Shown in pieces: positions 1 through 5,746 of a DNA stretch of 5,746 bases (position 1 is the stretch's first letter; the number at the start of each line of letters is the position of its first letter). The DNA is from Clostridia bacterium (GTDB lineage Bacteria > Bacillota > Clostridia > Oscillospirales > Acutalibacteraceae), in the NCBI GenBank assembly GCA_017549905.1, contig JAFYNC010000045.1, positions 1 to 5,746 of the forward strand, written 5' to 3'. The notes under the pieces were generated by a model. That model had not been told where the DNA came from and searched no databases. It saw nothing but the letters and a program-made list of their open reading frames with translations. The position numbers and the translations under genes are program-made.

Positions 1-1
1 C

Positions 2-826
2 GCATTTAAAATGAAGTTTTGGAACTGCGGCGCTGAGGGACAGGCTCTTATGGGCGGTTTAGCTTCTATCATTTGTATGATTGAGTTGGGCGAAAAACTC
101 CCCTATCCTTTACTTATTGCAGTTATTGCGGCTTCCAGAATTCTTGCCGGTGCTTTATGGGGTGTTATACCCGCCGTATTCAAAGCAATATTTAATACAA
201 ATGAAACATTATTCACCCTTATGATGAACTATATTGCCACCCAGGTTATAGCATATTATGTTTATATTAAAGGTGGCGGTTCAAACGTAATTAACCCTGT
301 ATTAGCAGGTAATTTCCCATCTGTTGGCGGTAATGATTATTTTGTAAATATCGTTATCGTTACAGTTATGACCGTTATTATGTATATCTACCTAAAATAT
401 AGCAAACAAGGTTATGAAATATCGGTAGTTGGTGAAAGTCAAAACACTGCGAGATATATAGGCATTAATGTTAAAAAAGTTATTATTCGTACTATGGTAA
501 TTTCGGGTGCGCTTTGTGGTATAACCGGTATGCTTTTGGTTGCAGGTAAAGACCATAGCATTAACATCAATAGTGTTGGCGGTCAAGGCTTTACTGCTAT
601 ACTTATCTCTTGGCTTGGTCAATTTAACCCACTCATAATGGTATTTATGACTGCTATTGTTATATTCCTTCGTTTAGGCGTTGCCAAAGTTGCTGATACT
701 GCATTACTCAATTCATCTTTCTCTGAGATTATGGTAGGAATCGTAATTCTTATGCTTGTTGGTTGCGAATTTTTTATTCAATATTCAATTAAGTTCCGTC
801 GTAACAAAAAGGAGGGTAACGTATGA
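2..826 (+). CDS. Nucleoside/purine-type ABC transporter permease, 5'-truncated by window edge
   Basis: Inner-membrane permease of the BPD_transp_2 (LivH/RbsC-like) superfamily, most like the first permease (YufP/NupP type) of BMP-dependent nucleoside importers. The frame is open to the left edge, and the first ATG (position 11) lies just before an internal family motif, GAEGQ (residues 7-11 from that ATG). It is therefore not the real start; roughly the first 80-100 residues are missing compared with the usual ~350. Several hydrophobic segments are visible (about residues 32-60, 112-127, 160-178, 207-221, 239-256). The cytoplasmic coupling-loop motif typical of these permeases, VGES followed by ARYIGINV, is at 140-154. 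The C-terminus is short and basic (KFRRNKK). The TGA stop overlaps the ATG of the next permease gene, which indicates translational coupling and a heteromeric channel. Family assignment is firm; nucleoside specificity is inferred from similarity and pairing, and another small solute remains possible. Confidence 0.88.
   Translation, partial: AFKMKFWNCGAEGQALMGGLASIICMIELGEKLPYPLLIAVIAASRILAGALWGVIPAVFKAIFNTNETLFTLMMNYIATQVIAYYVYIKGGGSNVINPVLAGNFPSVGGNDYFVNIVIVTVMTVIMYIYLKYSKQGYEISVVGESQNTARYIGINVKKVIIRTMVISGALCGITGMLLVAGKDHSININSVGGQGFTAILISWLGQFNPLIMVFMTAIVIFLRLGVAKVADTALLNSSFSEIMVGIVILMLVGCEFFIQYSIKFRRNKKEGNV
811..816 (+). promoter_or_regulatory. Ribosome binding site of the second permease
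   Basis: GGAGGG sits 6 bases before the ATG at 823, inside the last codons of the upstream permease gene. It fixes the start of the second permease and supports the 4-base ATGA stop/start overlap. Confidence 0.8.
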
Positions 827-1812
827 TTATTCAATTTATTTGCCGTGCTATTCTCCTTGGTATTCCGCTTCTTTACGGTTCAACAGGTGAAATTGTAACA
901 GAAAAATCAGGTCACCTTAACCTCGGTATACCCGGAATTATGTATGTTGGTGCTATAAGCGGTGTTGTTGGTTCATTCCTTTATGAAAATGCTTGTGGCA
1001 ATGATATTGCCAATATGAACCCTGCTCTTGCTATACTAATTCCTCTTCTTTGCGCTATCGCAGGCGCTACTATTATGGGGCTTATTTACAGTTTCCTCAC
1101 CGTTACACTTCATGCTAATCAAAACGTAACAGGTTTAGCGCTTACAACAATGGGTATTGGTATGGGTAACTTCTTGGGCGCATCTCTAATCAATATCACC
1201 AAGAGTGAACTTCCCTCTATCGCACTCACAAAAACAAGTTCTTTCTTTACAATAAAACTTCCGTTTGCTGATAGTTTGGGTTGGTTTGGAAAATTATTCT
1301 TATCGCACGATTTTCTAACATATATCGCACTTATCATAGCAATATCAACCACCTATATCCTCAATCGCACAAGAATTGGTCTTAATTTGCGTTCGGTTGG
1401 CGAAAACCCCGCTACTGCTGATGCTGCAGGTATTAATGTTACGAAATACAGATATGTTTCCACCTGTATAGGAAGCGCTATCGCAGGTCTCGGCGGTCTT
1501 CAGTATGTTATGGCATACGCTAACGGTGTTTGGTCAAACAACGCTTTTGGTGACCGCGGTTGGATGGCTATTGCATTAGTTATTTTCGCATTGTGGAAAC
1601 CCTCAATGGCTATCGTTGGTTCTTTCCTTTTCGGTGCGCTTTGTAATGCTAACAACTACATTCAAGGCCTTGGAACAGAAACTCAAGAACTTTTCAAAAT
1701 GTTACCTTATATTGTAACTATTATAGTTTTAATTATTACAAGTATGCGTAAAAAACGTGAGCATCAACCCCCTGCTTCTTTAGGTCTTAATTATTTCCGC
1801 GAGGAAAGATAA
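823..1812 (+). CDS. Nucleoside/purine-type ABC transporter permease, second subunit
   Basis: Complete 329-residue polytopic membrane protein of the same superfamily as the upstream gene, most like the YufQ/NupQ-type second permease of BMP-dependent nucleoside importers. Diagnostic stretches are EKSGHLNLGIPGIMYVGA (27-44, the N-terminal signature of this subunit), the coupling-loop motif SVGENPATADAAGINV (191-206), GDRGWMAIALVIFALWKP (243-260), and a final LPYIVTIIVLI helix (294-304) followed by a short cytoplasmic tail with PASLGLNYFREER at the very end. About eight to ten hydrophobic segments can be seen. The start is supported by a strong ribosome binding site and by the overlap with the preceding gene. 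It would pair with the upstream permease to form the membrane channel, energised by an ATPase encoded outside the window. The substrate is inferred, not shown; the length is normal and nothing is broken. Confidence 0.92.
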   Translation: MIIQFICRAILLGIPLLYGSTGEIVTEKSGHLNLGIPGIMYVGAISGVVGSFLYENACGNDIANMNPALAILIPLLCAIAGATIMGLIYSFLTVTLHANQNVTGLALTTMGIGMGNFLGASLINITKSELPSIALTKTSSFFTIKLPFADSLGWFGKLFLSHDFLTYIALIIAISTTYILNRTRIGLNLRSVGENPATADAAGINVTKYRYVSTCIGSAIAGLGGLQYVMAYANGVWSNNAFGDRGWMAIALVIFALWKPSMAIVGSFLFGALCNANNYIQGLGTETQELFKMLPYIVTIIVLIITSMRKKREHQPPASLGLNYFREER

Positions 1813-1883
1813 TCTAAAAACATTAAAATACTTGAAATTGGTTTTTTAACCGATGAATTTTCTCTTGAAACGGAGCAGAAATA
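1813..1883 (+). other. Intergenic gap between permease and degV-like gene
   Basis: This 71-base AT-rich spacer holds a small imperfect hairpin at 1837-1854 (7-bp stem with one G-T pair, TTTT loop). No T-run follows it, so it is not a convincing terminator. A TTGAAA at 1832-1837 could act as a -35 box, but no good -10 box lies at the right distance. GGAG at 1872-1875, 8 bases before the ATG at 1884, is the likely ribosome binding site of the next gene. The spacer therefore allows read-through from the permease operon; an independent promoter is not supported. Confidence 0.45.
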
Positions 1884-2714
1884 ATGAGTTTTAAAATAAT
1901 AGCCGATTCTTCAAGCAATTTGCGCACAGGTGAAATAGAAAATTTCGCTTCTGTTCCGCTTAAAATTATATTGGGGAATACCGAATACACAGATAATGAA
2001 GCGCTTGATGTTAAGGCACTTGTGGAAGCAATGTCAACAAGCAAAGAAAAATGCTCTACATCTTGTCCTAATGTGTTTGATTGGAATGAGGGCTTTGGAG
2101 GAGCAAATGAAATCTTTGTTGTTACTATAACAAGCTCGCTTTCGGGCTGCTATTCCTCAGCCGTAAGAGCCAAAGAGGATTATATTAAAGAAAATCCTAA
2201 CGCTAAAATCTGCATCATTGACTCGCTTTCCACAGGTCCTGAAATGGAACTTATAATTGAAAAACTTATGGCTCTTAGAGAAAGTGGCGCTACATTTGAA
2301 GAAGCAGAAGCGCAAATTTTTGAATATATGAAAAAAACCAGACTTTTGGTAACTCTTGAATCGCTTAAAAATCTTGCCAAAAACGGCAGAGTAAGCACTA
2401 CTGTTGCCAAAATAGCAGGTGTTTTGGGAATACGTGTTATAGGCACCGCTTCAGCGGACGGTTATTTAGAACCCATTCATAAAACACGCGGTGAATGAAA
2501 AACTTTAGAAACCTTAAAGGAAGAAATATTAAAATTGGGCTTTAAGGGCGGCAAACTTCGTATTTCACACTGCGAAAACTCAAATGCGGCAGAAACCTTT
2601 AAAAATATGGTTCTTTCTGTTTTTCCAAAAAGCAATATAAAAATCAGACACTGCACAGGTCTTTGCAGCTTTTACGCAGAGCGCGGCGGTATGATTTTGG
2701 GGTTTGAAATTTAA
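1884..2714 (+). pseudogene. DegV family (EDD-fold, fatty-acid-binding type) gene interrupted by an in-frame TGA
   Basis: Family members such as FakB bind one fatty acid and present it to the kinase FakA for phosphorylation. The intact frame would be 276 codons, the normal DegV size. N-terminal features: IIADSSSNL (5-13), VPLKI (24-28), a TS pair in CSTSCPN (59-60), TSSLSGCYSSA (83-93), IIDSLSTGPE (111-120), and LESLKNLAKNGRVS (158-171) with the conserved Arg at 169. Codon 205 (2496-2498) is TGA. Reading on in the same frame gives KTLETLKEEILKLG, then GLCSFYAERGGMILGFE (259-275) and a TAA at 2712. Both halves match the family, so the break is a substitution, not a frameshift. As read, the product is a 204-residue protein lacking the last 71 residues, part of the C-terminal lobe, and is probably non-functional. 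A sequencing error or a recent nonsense mutation (for example AGA to TGA at a Lys/Arg-type site) is most likely. The start is supported by GGAG 8 bases upstream. The fatty-acid role is family knowledge only. Confidence 0.85.
2496..2498 (+). other. In-frame TGA interrupting the degV-like gene
   Basis: The TGA follows codons for HKTRGE and precedes codons for KTLETLKEE, where relatives usually have a basic residue (RGE-K/R-K). One base change from AGA (Arg) would create it. The downstream 71 codons keep the frame and family motifs. TGA is used as a genuine stop by the first permease gene of this window, so a genetic code that reads TGA as sense is not supported. Confidence 0.8.
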
Positions 2715-2718
2715 AATT

Positions 2719-2751
2719 AAAGCAGACATTCCTAAGAATGTCTGCTTTTTT
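2719..2751. terminator. Rho-independent terminator, probably bidirectional
   Basis: A perfect 11-bp stem (2721-2731 with 2736-2746) closes a CTAA loop and is followed on the plus strand by a run of T to 2751. It begins 6 bases after the TAA of the degV-like gene. On the minus strand the same hairpin begins 3 bases after the stop of the amidohydrolase and is followed by a weaker T-rich stretch (TTAATTTT). It therefore most likely ends both convergent transcripts, more strongly in the plus direction. Confidence 0.88.
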
Positions 2752-3541
2752 ATATCCCTAATAACTTTTTAGCGTTGCGTGATGTGATTTTTTCCATATC
2801 AGTGTCGCTAAGCCCTAAATTATTAAGAAGTCTTAATTCCATTTGGGGTGTATGCCAAGGGGTGTCTGTCCCAAAAAGCATTTTATCGGGTGTATGCTTT
2901 TCTAATATTTTAAGCGCATAATAGCGTGGCATCATTGAGTAACCGAAAGATGTATCAAAATAAATATTTTTGCCGCATAAATGCTCTAAAACACCCTCGT
3001 TACAGTTAATTCCGCCCCAATGCGCCGCTACAACCGGTGACTCGAACCAATTAAGCGCCCTTGCTATTCTTTCAGGGGTTGCGCAGTAAGGCGGGGCGAA
3101 TCCGTAATCCATACCCGCATGAAAAACTGTTATAAGCCCTAAATCAGATATCTTTTTATAAAGCGGTTTCATTTTTTCGTCATCTACAAAAAAGCCTTGA
3201 TAATCGGGATGAAGCTTTACACCTTTTAGTCCCATCTCTTTAATTTTTTCGAGTTGTTCTTCAAAGTCCTTTGCAAAAGGAAAAACCGAGCCAAAAGAAA
3301 ATATATCCTTTTTATTATCTATTGTTTTCGCAAATTCATTAACATTTTGCTGTTGTTGCTCATTAGTGGCAATACTGAGAACCACCGAAATATCTACGCC
3401 ATATTTTTGCATAGAATCTTTGAGCCCCTGTAAAGTGCCGTTGGTGCTATGCTCTAACCCACCCGAAAGAAAAGAAAGTTTTTCTATCGCTCTTTCTGCA
3501 ATTCTATCGGGAAAACAATGCGTATGAAAATCTATAATCAT
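2750..3541 (-). CDS. Amidohydrolase-2 family metal-dependent hydrolase
   Basis: A 263-residue cytoplasmic TIM-barrel protein of the amidohydrolase superfamily (PF04909-like). Members use one or two divalent metals to hydrolyse, decarboxylate or isomerise small substrates. Metal-site landmarks in order: DFHTH (HxH at 6 and 8), KGVKLHPDYQG (Lys109, His111), VFHAG (His141), AAHWGG (His174) and LFGTDTPW (Asp226). All expected ligands are present and the length is typical, so it should be active. There is no signal peptide. The start chosen is the ATG whose product begins MIIDFHTH, because HxH normally lies a few residues from the N-terminus and AAAGGCGG sits 6 bases upstream. A longer frame to 3670 would add 43 unrelated residues and overlap the upstream membrane-protein gene. 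It follows that gene by 17 bases and is probably co-transcribed with it. The substrate cannot be read from the sequence. Confidence 0.88.
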   Translation of the reverse strand: MIIDFHTHCFPDRIAERAIEKLSFLSGGLEHSTNGTLQGLKDSMQKYGVDISVVLSIATNEQQQQNVNEFAKTIDNKKDIFSFGSVFPFAKDFEEQLEKIKEMGLKGVKLHPDYQGFFVDDEKMKPLYKKISDLGLITVFHAGMDYGFAPPYCATPERIARALNWFESPVVAAHWGGINCNEGVLEHLCGKNIYFDTSFGYSMMPRYYALKILEKHTPDKMLFGTDTPWHTPQMELRLLNNLGLSDTDMEKITSRNAKKLLGI

Positions 3542-3547
3542 ATTATA

Positions 3548-3555
3548 CCGCCTTT
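3548..3555 (-). promoter_or_regulatory. Ribosome binding site deciding the amidohydrolase start
   Basis: On the minus strand AAAGGCGG (one mismatch to AAAGGAGG) lies 6 bases before the ATG at 3541. It supports this internal start over the longer frame that begins at 3670. Confidence 0.6.
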
Positions 3556-3558
3556 GTT

Positions 3559-5746
3559 TTAAGAAGTTAAATTGGCTATAATCGGCACTATATAAATTGC
3601 CATCATAAACACTACAAAAACTAATAGGAACATTCCGAAAACAGAATTTTGAAGAACCTTCTTCAAACATTCTATTTTGCGGTTAAACAAACTAAAAGCT
3701 ACCAAAAGGACTATTCCTACTAAGCTTAACACCAAACCTAATTTAAATTTGGGAGGTGTGAAACTTATATTAAGCTCTCCCCCATTATTAACATTAATGG
3801 CAGTAAAGCCTGTAAGACATCTTCTATAATCTATTTTTTTGCCGTCAAGTGTTATTTTATACCCCTCATTATAAGGCAAAGATATAAACATCTCACCCGA
3901 ATAATCAGCCAGTATTAAAGTTTTTATGCTATTGCCGTTTATTTCAGTTTTAAGATTATTATAATTCTCTGCAACCGCCTTTATTTCGTCCACCATAAAC
4001 CCAAAAACTCCGAAAGAATAACAGGAAACACTCTTGTTAAGTTGCAGCAACACCGTAACCGACTCATCCTCAAATGTTCCAAGTTCCAACATCCCGTTAT
4101 TATTCTGAGCAGGATAAGACTGAGCAACCGCAATACCGTTTACATATACCGAAAAGCTTTTATTAATCGGCTCTTCAAGTCGATTTGAGCCACCGTTAAA
4201 ACAATCGAAATATAAGGTTTGTTCGCCGTTCACAAAAATATCATATACAATGCTGTTATTACTGCTAAGCTCTGTTAAAATATGCTGCGAGTCTGTCTTT
4301 TTATAATCACAGCCCTTAATATTAGTAATATCATAGCTTATAACGGGAATTTCCTTTAATGAAAACATACTGCCAAAAATTTTACCTATGGCTACTGCGC
4401 GGTCGGTTTTTTCTATCTCTTCCGGCAACTCATAATCAGATGGTATAAATAATCCCAAAGATGCGGGAGTTTTTTCTATGCCGTAGCCTACTGCCTCTTG
4501 GTCTATTCTGTATTTTACCGCCATTAAAGCGTCGCTTATAATATTACCGTTCCAGTTGCCGATTTCCATCCAATAACCGCTATAACCAAGGTCTTTTACC
4601 GCATTCATATAATTGCTGTCGGTAAGTGATGTGTAGTGCCCAAGGCTATTATACCCTATAGCGCCTGTCATATTAGCGTCAATAAGCTTTTCATACATAT
4701 TAACCCTATAAAATTCATCGTCCTCTATTTTGTCTTCAAGCTCACAAAATGCGGTGTAATTTTCCATATTAAGACTGTTTTTAGCGGGCGAAACATAAAT
4801 CATCAGCGAAGCATAAGCTTCATAGAACACCGATATAGCAAGAATAACCGCCAACACTTTTTTTGATATTAATCCCTTTTTAAAGGCTACAACCGCAATA
4901 ATCGCGCAAAACAAAAGCATAAGGAATATAACCAATATTCCTCTATATGACTCTCTCGAGCCCCAAAGTGTCTGAGCATACTTAGAAATAGTCGATATGT
5001 TTTCTTTTACATAAGCTAAAACAAAGCCACCTGTAAGCAAACCGAATATTATTGAGGCTACAGCGAAACTAAACTTTCCTTTACCTACATTTTTAATATC
5101 GCACAAGCCCTCTGCACAAACAATAAAGCCTAAAAATATTGTAATAAAACCATATCTTACAGGAAAGGACATATAATTTCCTGTGTGCCACATACGATTT
5201 ACAGGCTCAATAAAAACAGGTAGACACATTGCAAAAAGCAAGGCTACGTTCATTTTAATTTCTCTGCTTTTATTTTCAAGAGTGGGCAAAAGAACTAAAA
5301 GAACCGCAAAGATAAGGCTTGAAGAAAGCAATATTGGAACACAAGTTTCAGTGGCAGTAAAAAAGTCACACTGTATTAGCCCCTCTAAAACATTACTCTT
5401 TCTGCCCGATGATGTATACTGCACAAAGCTTGGCAACCAAACCACCGCGCTTATACAAAGGGATATTATTACAGATACTGCAAGTCTTACAAAAACCAAA
5501 ATATCTTTCGCGCTATAATAAACCGCATAAATGCCGAAATATAAAATTAAAAACAAAAATACCATATAACTGATATAAAAATTCACTATTACTATAGCGC
5601 TTAGCGAAAATATTAACAGCCAAGGTTTACCCTTTTCGCAAAGTGAGTGTATTCCAAGCATTAAAACAGGAAAAAGATACATTATATCAAGCCATATAAT
5701 ATTCTGATAAAACATCATTGAATATCCGCAAAATGCAAAGCTTACA
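3559..5746 (-). CDS. YfhO-family polytopic membrane protein (GT-C-like), N-terminus cut by window edge
   Basis: The frame is open through the right edge. The first ATG in the window (5718) lies inside a conserved region where relatives read YS.NI.WLD (here YSMMFYQNIIWLD), so it is not the start and roughly 100 or more residues are missing. About 719 residues remain after that ATG. Transmembrane helices fill residues 10-310 (about 10-23, 33-66, 76-96, 128-145, 158-170, 186-202, 217-235, 260-280, 288-308). WHTGNYMSFPVRYGF at 177-191 is a family hallmark. A large extracytoplasmic region (about 310-655) holds NSLGHYTSLTD (357-367), LMAVKYRI (398-405) and the C-terminal SLPYNEGYKITLDGKKI (613-629). 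Two helices (658-678, 693-714) end the protein. In Bacillus and Listeria, YfhO-type proteins are linked to sugar transfer from undecaprenyl phosphate to lipoteichoic acid; that role here is inference. It is the upstream partner of the amidohydrolase gene, 17 bases apart. Confidence 0.87.
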   Translation of the reverse strand, partial: VSFAFCGYSMMFYQNIIWLDIMYLFPVLMLGIHSLCEKGKPWLLIFSLSAIVIVNFYISYMVFLFLILYFGIYAVYYSAKDILVFVRLAVSVIISLCISAVVWLPSFVQYTSSGRKSNVLEGLIQCDFFTATETCVPILLSSSLIFAVLLVLLPTLENKSREIKMNVALLFAMCLPVFIEPVNRMWHTGNYMSFPVRYGFITIFLGFIVCAEGLCDIKNVGKGKFSFAVASIIFGLLTGGFVLAYVKENISTISKYAQTLWGSRESYRGILVIFLMLLFCAIIAVVAFKKGLISKKVLAVILAISVFYEAYASLMIYVSPAKNSLNMENYTAFCELEDKIEDDEFYRVNMYEKLIDANMTGAIGYNSLGHYTSLTDSNYMNAVKDLGYSGYWMEIGNWNGNIISDALMAVKYRIDQEAVGYGIEKTPASLGLFIPSDYELPEEIEKTDRAVAIGKIFGSMFSLKEIPVISYDITNIKGCDYKKTDSQHILTELSSNNSIVYDIFVNGEQTLYFDCFNGGSNRLEEPINKSFSVYVNGIAVAQSYPAQNNNGMLELGTFEDESVTVLLQLNKSVSCYSFGVFGFMVDEIKAVAENYNNLKTEINGNSIKTLILADYSGEMFISLPYNEGYKITLDGKKIDYRRCLTGFTAINVNNGGELNISFTPPKFKLGLVLSLVGIVLLVAFSLFNRKIECLKKVLQNSVFGMFLLVFVVFMMAIYIVPIIANLTS

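Noticed and set aside
1837..1854. Small hairpin as a terminator of the permease operon
   Set aside because: The stem is only 7 bp with a G-T pair, its T residues are in the loop, and no T-run follows.
392..2446. Minus-strand open frames of 73-88 codons opposite the permease and degV-like genes
   Set aside because: They are antisense shadows of recognisable family proteins and have low-information translations.
2496..2525. TGA as a selenocysteine codon or a reassigned sense codon
   Set aside because: The site aligns with a basic residue in relatives, not Cys. The only nearby hairpin (CTTTA/TAAAG, 2503-2519) is short, AT-rich and not SECIS-like. TGA also ends the first permease gene in a clear ATGA overlap.
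3542..3570. Promoter-like TTAACT - 17 bases - TATAAT on the minus strand before the amidohydrolase
   Set aside because: The TATAAT lies directly before the ATG, so transcription would start inside the gene. It is the spacer between the ribosome binding site and the start codon, and the resemblance is chance.
3542..3670. N-terminal extension of the amidohydrolase to an ATG at 3670
   Set aside because: The extra 43 residues resemble nothing in the family, precede the usual N-terminal HxH motif, and are the antiphase shadow of the YfhO C-terminal helices. A ribosome binding site supports the start at 3541.
4636..5518. Plus-strand open frames of 76 and 111 codons inside the YfhO gene
   Set aside because: They lie antisense to a clearly conserved membrane protein, have no ribosome binding site context that I can support, and match no family I recognise.

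Overview
The window looks like a chromosomal fragment of a low-GC, Gram-positive-type anaerobe, probably an uncultured member of the Clostridia. The basis is AT-rich third codon positions, GGAGG-type ribosome binding sites, a purine/nucleoside-type ABC permease pair, a DegV protein whose C-terminus resembles clostridial members of that family, and a YfhO-type membrane protein. This assignment is inference from gene content and protein resemblance; no rRNA or other phylogenetic marker is present.

Left half, plus strand (1-2714): the 3' part of one ABC permease gene runs off the left edge. A second permease gene overlaps it by 4 bases (ATGA). Together they look like the two membrane subunits of a BMP-type nucleoside/purine importer (NupP/NupQ, YufP/YufQ type). 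The solute-binding lipoprotein and ATPase genes would be expected just upstream, outside the window. After a 71-base gap comes a DegV (EDD-fold, fatty-acid-binding type) gene. Its reading frame is interrupted by one in-frame TGA about three quarters of the way along, and the conserved C-terminal part continues in the same frame to a TAA. An 11-bp hairpin with a T-run then closes the plus-strand genes.

Right half, minus strand (2750-5746): a large YfhO-family polytopic membrane protein, with its N-terminus cut off by the right edge, is followed 17 bases later by a small amidohydrolase-2 family metal-dependent hydrolase. The two are probably co-transcribed toward the centre of the window, converging on the plus-strand genes. 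The central hairpin lies between the two convergent units and probably terminates both.

All coding capacity is accounted for and the only non-coding stretches are short (71 bases or less). I saw no mobile element, CRISPR array, RNA gene or new multi-gene system. The main anomaly is the TGA-interrupted degV-like gene.
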